From Nocardioides sp. W7 (GTDB lineage: Bacteria > Actinomycetota > Actinomycetes > Propionibacteriales > Nocardioidaceae): a stretch of 64,000 nt of DNA. The stretch is from positions 4,960,001-5,024,000 of the forward strand of contig NZ_CP095078.1 in the NCBI RefSeq assembly GCF_022919075.1, in the 5' to 3' direction. A model generated the notes under the pieces. The model was not told the origin of the DNA and made no database searches. It saw only the letters and a program-made list of their open reading frames with translations. The position numbers and the translations under genes were made by a program. Shown here one piece after another: positions 49,209-56,352 of this stretch (positions within the stretch are counted from its first letter, which is position 1; each line of letters starts with the position of its first letter).

Positions 49209-50113
49209 GTCTGGTTCCGTCCGGCGAGTCGTGACTGGAGGTGGCGACCGAGCACCGTGGCCGATGCGGCGGTGAGGATCACGGCCAGGCCGACCGAGAC
49301 CGGCAGCCACCAGCAGTAGATGAGGAACTCCTGGCCGTCGGCGAGCATCGCTCCCCATTCCGGTGCCGGACCCCGGGCGCCGAATCCGAAGAAGCTCAGC
49401 GTCATCGACCAGATCAGGGCGCCGCCGACGTTGAGCAGCGCGTACGACATCAACGGACGCAGCACATTGGGCGCGATGGTGGCGGCGATGATGCGCCACC
49501 GCGGGCGGCCGAAGAGCCGCTCGGCCTCGACGTAGCCCGACTCCCGGACCACCAGTGCCTCGCCTCGGACCAGGCGGGCGAGACCTGGCGACAGCGCGAC
49601 GCCCACGGCGATGGTCGTGGTGGTGACCGAGTTGCCGAACACGGTGAGCACGAGCAGCGCGAGCAGCAGCGACGGGAACGCAAACAGCACCTCGATCACG
49701 CGGCTGATGACCGCATCGGTACGACGGCCGCCGAGGCCCGCCCCGAGCCCGAGCGCCATGCCGAGGACGGTGGCGATCAGGGTGGAGAGCAGGGCGATGG
49801 TCAGCGAGTCCCGCGCACCGTGGACGACTCGCGCGAACACGTCACGGCCCGACTGGTCCGTGCCGAACGGATGGGCGAGGGAGGGGCCCCGGAGCGCGTC
49901 GATCGGGCTGATGGCCAACGGGTCGACGTCGGTCAGCGTGGCCGGGAACACCGCTGCGAGGAGGCCGACCAGCAGGAAGAGGGTGGCCCCCCACAGGACG
50001 GGGCGGATCGTCCATCGGCGCCACCCAGCGCGCCGGGACGTCTCGTCGACCGGCCGGGTCGGCTCGGCCGACGTAACCAGTGGAGGCGACATGGCCTGGG
50101 TCGTCTGAGTCAT
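49205..50113 (-). CDS. ABC transporter permease (DppC type)
   Basis: A 302-residue permease. After a cytoplasmic N-terminus of about 35 residues and a first membrane segment (VLWGATLFLLVGLLAAVFP) comes HPFGTDQSGRDVFARVVHGARDSL, the DppC signature, and then the BPD_transp_1 domain with the EAA-type loop (ALVVRESGYVEAERLFGRPRWRIIAATIAPN). Partner of the DppB permease next to it. Confidence 0.93.
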   Translation of the reverse strand: MTQTTQAMSPPLVTSAEPTRPVDETSRRAGWRRWTIRPVLWGATLFLLVGLLAAVFPATLTDVDPLAISPIDALRGPSLAHPFGTDQSGRDVFARVVHGARDSLTIALLSTLIATVLGMALGLGAGLGGRRTDAVISRVIEVLFAFPSLLLALLVLTVFGNSVTTTTIAVGVALSPGLARLVRGEALVVRESGYVEAERLFGRPRWRIIAATIAPNVLRPLMSYALLNVGGALIWSMTLSFFGFGARGPAPEWGAMLADGQEFLIYCWWLPVSVGLAVILTAASATVLGRHLQSRLAGRNQT

Positions 50114-51051
50114 CGCACACGGATCCTCGGGTCGATGAGCGGATACAGGAGGTCGACGACCAGGTTCGCAACGACATAGAGCACGGCGCTGACCACGACG
50201 ATCGCGCCGGTGAGGGCCGCGTCGCGCCCCTGCACTCCGGCCAGGAGGGTGCTGCCGAGACCTGGACGGCCGAAGAGCGACTCGACCACGACCGCGCCGC
50301 TGAAGAGCCAGCCGACAGCAAAGCCCGACAGGGTGACGCCGGGCAGCGCCGCGTGCCGCAGCACGTGCCGGAAGCGAACCCCGAGATCACTCATGCCGCG
50401 GGCACGGGCGGTGAGCACGAAGGGCTGCTCCAGCGCGTGCTCGGTGGCCTCCCGAGAGACCTGGCCGAGGTAGCCGGCCAAGGGGACGGCCATCGCCACC
50501 GTCGGGAGCACCAGCGAGCCGATGCCGCTGCCGCCCGCGATCGGGAACCACCCGAGCTGGAAGGAGAACACGAGCAGCAGCACCATCCCGAGCCAGAGCT
50601 GCGGGGTGGAGACCGCGAAGATCTCCAACCCGGACCCGATGCTGGAGGCGATACGCCCGCGACCGGCGGTCAGCATCACCAGCCCTACGGCCAGCACCCA
50701 GGCCAGCACCAGGGCAGCCGCCCCCAGCATCAACGTCGGCCCGATCCTGTCGAGGAGCAGCGACGTGACGTCCTGATGGAAGACGTGGGACGTGCCGAAG
50801 TCACCGCTGAACATGCTGGCCAGGTAGTGCAGGTACTGCACGGCGACGGACTGGTCGAGACCGTACTGATCGATCACCGCCTGCCGGGCCTCCGGGCTGT
50901 TGTTCCCGCCCGGCCCCCCGATGATGACGTCGACCATGTCGCCGGGCATCAGCTGCATCGAGACGAACGTCAAGGTCACCGCGACCCAGACGACCAGGAC
51001 GCCACCGAGCAGTCGCGGCAGGATCACCGAGGCCCGAGGCAGTCGGCTCAC
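50110..51051 (-). CDS. ABC transporter permease (DppB type)
   Basis: A 313-residue permease with six segments. ILPRLLGGVLVVWVAVTLTFVSMQLMPGD is the DppB N-terminus; YGLDQSVAVQYLHYLASMFSGDFGTS is the extracytoplasmic part; and FVLTARARGMSDLGVRFRHVLRHAALPG is the EAA loop that meets the ATPase. The GTG start overlaps the LLM gene stop by 4 nt (GTGA). Confidence 0.92.
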   Translation of the reverse strand: MSRLPRASVILPRLLGGVLVVWVAVTLTFVSMQLMPGDMVDVIIGGPGGNNSPEARQAVIDQYGLDQSVAVQYLHYLASMFSGDFGTSHVFHQDVTSLLLDRIGPTLMLGAAALVLAWVLAVGLVMLTAGRGRIASSIGSGLEIFAVSTPQLWLGMVLLLVFSFQLGWFPIAGGSGIGSLVLPTVAMAVPLAGYLGQVSREATEHALEQPFVLTARARGMSDLGVRFRHVLRHAALPGVTLSGFAVGWLFSGAVVVESLFGRPGLGSTLLAGVQGRDAALTGAIVVVSAVLYVVANLVVDLLYPLIDPRIRVR

Positions 51052-52430
51052 TGGATCTCGCTCCGCCCGAAGGCACCTCGATACCCAGCGCCGCGGTGGC
51101 TCTCCGGCAGTCGGTCCGCACCGAAGACCTTGTGGCGCAGGGTGCCCTCGTCGTACTCGCGCCGTTGGAGCCCCCGCTCCTGGAGCACCGGGGTCACGTG
51201 CTCGATGAACTCCACGTACGTGCCGGGGCGAGTCACGTTGATGACGTTGACGCCGTCGATGCCGGCGTCGCGCCACACCTCCAGCTGGTCGGCGATCTGC
51301 TCCGGGGTGCCCACCAGGCGGTTGCTGCCTGCGGTCCAACGCACCAGGTCGCGGACTGTCACCTCCTTGTCCGGGCTTTCTGCCTGGAGCATGCCGGCGA
51401 GGCTCTGGACGGTCTCGAGGTTCAGGTTCCCGACGGGGGCGTCAAGGTCGTGGTGCCCGAGGTCGACGCCCATGCTGCCGGACATGTGGGCGAGGTGGCC
51501 GTCCCAGTCGAGGGTCTCCTCGAGCTCGGCCTCCTTGCGCCGCGCCTCGTCCTCGGTGCTGCCGATGACGAAGCTGAGGCCCGGAAAGAACTTGATGTCG
51601 TCGGGATTGCGGCCGAAGCCCGCCGCCCGCTGCCGGGTGTCGATGATCTGGGCGCGCGCGGTCTCCGGCGAGTTCGCGGCGATGAAGGTGGCCTCGGCGT
51701 TGCGCGCCGCGAAATCACGGCCCGCAGGCGACGAGCCCGCCTGGAACAGCAGTGGGGTCCGCTGCGGCGAAGGAGCCACGAGGTGGGGCCCCTCGACCTC
51801 GTACCGGTCGCCCTTGTGGAAGATCTTGTGGACCTTGTCGAAGTCGGCGTAGACCCCGCGCTCAGCATCGGCGAGCACGGCATCCTCCTCCCAGGAACCC
51901 TCCCAGAGCTTGAGCAGCACGTCGAGGTACTCCTCGGCCCACACGTACCGCTCGTCGTGAGCGACGAGAGCCGGATGGCCGAAGTTGCGGAACGAGTTCT
52001 CGAGGTGGCTGGTCACGATGTTCCACGCGATCCGGCCGCCGCTGAGGTGGTCGAGGGTCGACACCCGGCGTGCGAAGTTGAACGGGTGCTCCTGGACGAT
52101 CGAGGAGGTGAACGCGATTCCGAGATGCTCGGTTGCCACCGCCAAGGCCGAGGCCAGCACCGACGGGTCGTTGCTGGGGACCTGGAGTCCGGTCTCGACG
52201 TACTTGCGGTAGTCACCCCGGTAGTCGCCGTACAACCCGATCACATCTGCGAAGAAGATGAAGTCGAAGCGCCCCTTCTCCAGCAGCTTGGCGAGGTCGA
52301 TCCAGTGCTGGGCGGAGTTGAATTCCGTCGAGGTCGAACCCGGCAGATGCCAGGTGCCCTGCATGATGTGCGACGGCGTGTTCATCACGAACGCCGAGAA
52401 GATCAGGGGCTTGGGAGTATCGGTCGTCAC
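51048..52430 (-). CDS. LLM flavin-dependent monooxygenase, NtaA/SnaA/DszA family
   Basis: A 460-residue FMNH2-dependent monooxygenase. LEKGRFDFIFFADVIGLYGD, HPFNFARRVSTLDHLSGGRIAWNIVTS, FRNFGHPALVAHDERYVWAEEYLDVLLKLWEGSW and PLLFQAGSSPAGRDFAARNAEATF are hallmarks of the family that includes DszA (dibenzothiophene sulfone), NtaA (nitrilotriacetate) and SfnG-related enzymes. I chose the GTG at 52430, which overlaps the upstream stop by 4 nt; a GTG four codons earlier is possible. It needs a flavin reductase encoded elsewhere. Confidence 0.92.
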   Translation of the reverse strand: MTTDTPKPLIFSAFVMNTPSHIMQGTWHLPGSTSTEFNSAQHWIDLAKLLEKGRFDFIFFADVIGLYGDYRGDYRKYVETGLQVPSNDPSVLASALAVATEHLGIAFTSSIVQEHPFNFARRVSTLDHLSGGRIAWNIVTSHLENSFRNFGHPALVAHDERYVWAEEYLDVLLKLWEGSWEEDAVLADAERGVYADFDKVHKIFHKGDRYEVEGPHLVAPSPQRTPLLFQAGSSPAGRDFAARNAEATFIAANSPETARAQIIDTRQRAAGFGRNPDDIKFFPGLSFVIGSTEDEARRKEAELEETLDWDGHLAHMSGSMGVDLGHHDLDAPVGNLNLETVQSLAGMLQAESPDKEVTVRDLVRWTAGSNRLVGTPEQIADQLEVWRDAGIDGVNVINVTRPGTYVEFIEHVTPVLQERGLQRREYDEGTLRHKVFGADRLPESHRGAGYRGAFGRSEIQ

Positions 52431-54049
52431 TTGGTCACCCACGCATCTTGAAGGTTCACCAGGCCGAGGACCGGCTCCTGGCGGATTCCCTGGACCCGAG
52501 AGGTGTTGGACAGGATCCGCACGCTCTCGGGGAACAGGGTCAGGCCGTACGCCTGGTCGCTGATTCGCTGCTGCGCCGTGGCGTACAGCTCGGACCGCTT
52601 GGCTGGGTCGGACTCGATGGCAGCGTCGCTGACCGCCTTCTGAAGGTCGGGGTCGTCAACGAAGAGGCCATCGGTGTTGATGAACGCATCGGTCGCCCAG
52701 AGCAGGCGCAGCACATCCGGGCTGTTCAGCGTGTACTTCATGTACGTCGCCTGGTACTCCGGCTTCGTGTATGCCGTCCAGTCGGTGGCGGGCGCGCTCT
52801 CGAAGACCACCTCGATGCCGATTTCCTTCTCCGTCGCCTGGATCTGCTCGGCGAAGGTGCGGTAGGTGTCGAGCTGGGATCCTTCGTTGATCAGCCAGTG
52901 CACCGTCAGGCTCTCGCCGTCCTTGACCCGGTAGCCGTCTGCGGTGCGCTCGGTCCAGCCAGCCTCGTCGAGAAGGGCGTTCGCCTTGTCGGGGTCGTGG
53001 GTGTAGGCGTCCACGCTGCTCGGGTCGAAGTCCGTGGTCGTCGGGCTGAGCACGCCCGGTCGCTCGTAGAGCCCGAAGAAGATGCTCTCCAGGGCCGCAT
53101 CGACATCCGCGCCGTACTTGAACGCCTGACGCACACGTACGTCGTCGAAGGGGGCGAGGTTCGTCTTGAACATGACGCCCTCGGGGTGTCCCGGGTAGTC
53201 GTGGGACTGCACCGCCAGGCTGTCGTCCTTCGCCGCCTGCTTCTCGTTGATCGCCGTGAGCCCGTCAGCGGCGTCGGCCTGGCCGGTCTTGACAGCAGAG
53301 AATCGCGCGGTCGGGTCGGGGATGAAGCGCCAGACCACCTGGTCGACGTAGGCCGGGCCGTCGTGCTCAGCCGTCGGGGGTGCGGAGTTGTAGTCCTCGT
53401 TGCGCACCAGTACGGCCTGATCACCGGGCGTGTAGCTGTCCACGATGAACGGCCCGGTGCCGACCGGCGACTGGCAGTTCTCGTCGTCCCCCCGCTTCAG
53501 TGCCGTGGGCGACTGAATGCCGACGAACGACTGGGCGATCTGCTGCAGGAACGGAACGAACGGCCGGCTCAGCGCCACCTCGACCGTGTTCGCGTCGACG
53601 ACCTCGGTCTTGTCGACGTAGATGAGGTACTGCGAGGCCGATCCCGTAGTGGTCTTGATCCGGTCGAAGTTCGCCTTGACCGCTGCTGCGTCGAAGGGGG
53701 TGCCGTCGGTGAACTTCACGCCCTCCTTGAGTCGGAAGGTGTAGACCTTGCCGTCCGGCGAGATCTCCCACGACGTCGCGAGCCACGGGAGGACCTTGCC
53801 GTCGGCGTCGGTGGCGACCAGCGAGTCCAGGTACTGGAGCGCGAACGTCGCCTGGTGCATGTCGCCGAGCTGGACCGGGTCCAGGCAGGACGGCTCGATC
53901 TGCTGGATGAAGGTCAGCGAGCCACCCTGGGTCGGCGTCGAGGAGTTGGCGCCTGGGGACGTCGAAGCCGAGGAGGAGCAGGCCGCGACGGACAGCGCAG
54001 TCGCCGCGATCAGGACCGCGCTGGGCGCCAGCCGAGTGAGTCGATGCAT
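52427..54049 (-). CDS. ABC transporter substrate-binding lipoprotein (peptide/nickel SBP_bac_5 family)
   Basis: A 540-residue lipoprotein. The signal peptide ends in the lipobox SVAAC (Cys24). A Ser/Thr/Pro-rich linker precedes the binding domain: GGSLTFIQQIEPSCLDPVQLGDMHQA, then WLATSWEISPDGKVYTFRLKEGVKFTDGTPFDAAAVKANFDRI, the family signature. It captures the solute for the DppBC-type permeases downstream. It is the first gene of the eight-gene operon, with inverted repeats upstream. The family binds peptides, nickel complexes, opines and other small molecules; the ligand is not shown by sequence. Confidence 0.94.
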   Translation of the reverse strand: MHRLTRLAPSAVLIAATALSVAACSSSASTSPGANSSTPTQGGSLTFIQQIEPSCLDPVQLGDMHQATFALQYLDSLVATDADGKVLPWLATSWEISPDGKVYTFRLKEGVKFTDGTPFDAAAVKANFDRIKTTTGSASQYLIYVDKTEVVDANTVEVALSRPFVPFLQQIAQSFVGIQSPTALKRGDDENCQSPVGTGPFIVDSYTPGDQAVLVRNEDYNSAPPTAEHDGPAYVDQVVWRFIPDPTARFSAVKTGQADAADGLTAINEKQAAKDDSLAVQSHDYPGHPEGVMFKTNLAPFDDVRVRQAFKYGADVDAALESIFFGLYERPGVLSPTTTDFDPSSVDAYTHDPDKANALLDEAGWTERTADGYRVKDGESLTVHWLINEGSQLDTYRTFAEQIQATEKEIGIEVVFESAPATDWTAYTKPEYQATYMKYTLNSPDVLRLLWATDAFINTDGLFVDDPDLQKAVSDAAIESDPAKRSELYATAQQRISDQAYGLTLFPESVRILSNTSRVQGIRQEPVLGLVNLQDAWVTK

Positions 54050-54112
54050 GAGGTTCCTTCATGGGCAGAGGACAACGAAGGGGCTGCGTCCGAGACGTAG
54101 CGCGGAGCTGCG

Positions 54113-54165
54113 TGTCCATTAGTGAACTGGACAAACGTAAGTACACCTAACTACTGCACTTACGT
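54113..54165. promoter_or_regulatory. Two overlapping inverted-repeat elements upstream of the eight-gene operon
   Basis: TGTCCA-N9-TGGACA (54113-54133) lies 64-84 bp upstream of the first ATG. Next to it ACGTAAGT-N15-ACTTACGT (54135-54142 and 54158-54165) is a second perfect 8-bp inverted repeat, with half-site centres 23 bp apart. The region is A+T-rich compared with its surroundings. They are candidate sites for one or two regulators of the operon; none is encoded directly adjacent. Confidence 0.65.
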
Positions 54166-54532
54166 GTTTATCGATGCAGGCATCGGTGCGGCCGATCACC
54201 CGGTCCGAACATCGCCGGCATCGCGTCGTGCCCGCACCCCAACCAGCCCCACGTCCGGCACCTGATAGGAGGAGCCGAGCGCCGACACAGCCTCAGACCG
54301 CACCCGCACGGCGCGGTGCTCGGACTTTCCTTTCACCGCACGGCGAATCGACCTCTGAGCGCGAGCGCGCATCGGCGGGGGCAAGGGGTGCCACGTCTGC
54401 CCATTTCGGGGCCGCCTAGTGAGCCAGCCCACATCCACTGGCTGGACGGTCTACCCCGATGCGCGAGGCGTGCCTCCCCGGGAGGAAGGGGCCCCGGAGC
54501 GCGGCTCGGAAGATCCGGGAGTTCGGGCCCAC
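54166..54532. other. Intergenic region of 367 bp without a recognisable gene
   Basis: It lies between the operator elements of the ABC operon and the end of the NarL-type regulator gene. Short open frames on both strands (for example 54196-54438, minus) have no Shine-Dalgarno, no -10 box and no similarity that I know. I see no riboswitch-like fold. Confidence 0.55.
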
Positions 54533-55177
54533 CTAGGGGAGCCCGGCTTCGTACGCGGCGATCACGAGATGGACCCGGTCGCGAGCGCCCATCTTCGCGA
54601 GGATGCGGCCCACGTGAGTCTTGGCGGTCAGCGGGCTGACGACCAGCTCGTCCGCGATCTCCTGGTTGCTTCGGCCCGCGGCGACCAGCCGAAGCACCTC
54701 GCGTTCGCGCGCCGTCAGGCTGGCCAGCCGCTCGGGCACCGGCGCGTCGGGGCGACTCAGCGCACGGGTGATCACCGCCCTGGTCGCGCCGGGCGACAGC
54801 AGCGCCTCCCCCGCCGCGACGGTGCGGATGGCGTCCAGCAGCGCATCCGGACGGGTGTCCTTGGGCAGGAATCCACCCGCCCCCGCGCGAAGACCGCGCA
54901 GGACGTTGGTGTCAGTCTCGAACGTGGTCAGGATCAGCACCTTGCTGCCGCTCGATCCATCGGCAGCGAAGATCTGCCGAGTCGCCTCGATGCCGTCGGT
55001 GCTCGGCATCCTGATGTCCATCAAGACGACGTCGGGGCGCAGGTCCCGGGTCAGCGTCACCGCCTCCTCGCCGGTGCCGGCCTCCCCGACGACCTCCATG
55101 TCATCAGCGGAGTTGACCAGCAGCGCGAACGCGCCGCGCACCAGAGTCTGGTCGTCGGCGAGCAGGACCCGGATCAC
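54533..55177 (-). CDS. NarL/FixJ-type response regulator
   Basis: A 214-residue response regulator. The receiver domain has Asp8/Asp9, the phosphorylation site Asp54 (DVVLMDIRMP) and the Lys in GGFLPKDT; the LuxR-type helix-turn-helix is LTAREREVLRLVAAGRSNQEIADELVVSPLTAKTHVGRILAKM. Its ATG overlaps the kinase stop by 4 nt (ATGA). It is the third gene of the MMPL-kinase-regulator operon and probably controls that operon or other envelope genes. Confidence 0.95.
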   Translation of the reverse strand: MIRVLLADDQTLVRGAFALLVNSADDMEVVGEAGTGEEAVTLTRDLRPDVVLMDIRMPSTDGIEATRQIFAADGSSGSKVLILTTFETDTNVLRGLRAGAGGFLPKDTRPDALLDAIRTVAAGEALLSPGATRAVITRALSRPDAPVPERLASLTAREREVLRLVAAGRSNQEIADELVVSPLTAKTHVGRILAKMGARDRVHLVIAAYEAGLP

Positions 55178-56349
55178 GACGGCACCCGCCAGAACCCCGG
55201 CAGCGGCAGGCTGGCCCGTACCTCGAATCCTCCGGACTCGCCAGGCCCGGCGGACAGCTCGCCCCCGAGGGCCTGAGCCCGGCCCGTCATCCCGACGATC
55301 CCGAAGCCGGCCGATGTCACGGTCGAGTCCGGTCGCGCGGGCCCGCGATCGACGACCGCGATCCGCAGCCGGTGGCCGTCCTGGTCGAGTCGGACGGTCG
55401 CGTGCTTGGCCGTCGAGTGTCGAATGACATTGGTCAGCGACTCCTGGATGATTCGATAGGCCACGACGGACACCGTCGACGGAAACTCGTCCGGCAGCCC
55501 GGCAGCCTCCACGTCGACCCGGACATCAGCCGCCTCGGCCATGTCCACCAGACGCTGCAACTCACCGAGTTGGGGCACTGGCTCGGTCGGCTCGGCCTCG
55601 CCACCATGCAGGATGTCCAGAATGGCACGCAGCTCATGGAGCGTGGCTCGGCTCGTGTCCGACAGGTTGTGCAGTGTGCTGGACAGCTCCCGCAGCGGCG
55701 CATCGGCCGGCCTCGGCAGCTGGTCGATCAGGTGCGCAGCGACTGACGCCTGGACGTTCGCGACCGCGAGGCCGTGTGCCAGGACGTCGTGCAGTTCGGC
55801 AGCGATCAGTACCCGCTCTTCGGCGACCCGCCGCTCGACCTCGTCGGCACGCTCCTGTTCGAGCCGCGCGGTGACGGAGGCACTCCAGTCTTGATGGAAG
55901 CGGACCGCGAGCCCGGCGAAGAAGGCCATGAGCAGCCAGCCGACGCCGAGGAGAGCATCGCCAGGTGCCCCCGACGCCTCGTCGGCGACGACAGGCACGG
56001 TCACCGCACCCACCGCCACCAGGGCGGCGACGGCCCGCCGCTGTGGCTCGCTGTAGCGCGCCGCCGTGAACGCCGCCACCAGTGAGGCCGGCATCGTGGC
56101 CTCATGGGGATAGTCGAGGAGGTGGTACGGCGTCGACACGGCGAGGACCGCGAGCGCGACGAGGATCGGCCAGCGCCGGCGGGCCAGTAGCGGCGCCGAC
56201 ACCGCGCCCAGGAGCGCGATCGCCCACAGATCCACGCTTCGCTCGCCGTCGAAATCGACCGCCTCGAGCGTGATCGCGACGACGACGCCGAGCACGAACG
56301 ACCCCGCCGCCAGCAGCCGATCGGCCACTGGCGGACGGAGTGCCGTCAT
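55174..56349 (-). CDS. Sensor histidine kinase of the HisKA_3 (NarX/DesK-like) type
   Basis: A 391-residue membrane kinase. Several N-terminal membrane segments (about 10-140) are followed by the phosphoacceptor motif LIAAELHDVLAHGLAVANVQASVAAHL and a short HATPase domain with LTNVIRHSTAKHATV and FGIVGMTGRAQALGGELSAG. No large extracellular sensor is present, so it may sense the membrane itself, as DesK-like kinases do. It lies 3 bp after the MMPL gene. Confidence 0.93.
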   Translation of the reverse strand: MTALRPPVADRLLAAGSFVLGVVVAITLEAVDFDGERSVDLWAIALLGAVSAPLLARRRWPILVALAVLAVSTPYHLLDYPHEATMPASLVAAFTAARYSEPQRRAVAALVAVGAVTVPVVADEASGAPGDALLGVGWLLMAFFAGLAVRFHQDWSASVTARLEQERADEVERRVAEERVLIAAELHDVLAHGLAVANVQASVAAHLIDQLPRPADAPLRELSSTLHNLSDTSRATLHELRAILDILHGGEAEPTEPVPQLGELQRLVDMAEAADVRVDVEAAGLPDEFPSTVSVVAYRIIQESLTNVIRHSTAKHATVRLDQDGHRLRIAVVDRGPARPDSTVTSAGFGIVGMTGRAQALGGELSAGPGESGGFEVRASLPLPGFWRVPS

Positions 56350-56352
56350 CGT

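Noticed and set aside
54050..54180. S-adenosylmethionine riboswitch upstream of the monooxygenase operon
   Set aside because: The leader has inverted repeats of operator size but none of the conserved riboswitch core sequences that I know.
54196..54438. 80-codon minus-strand frame between the ABC operon and the response regulator
   Set aside because: No start signal, Arg-rich composition and no similarity that I know.
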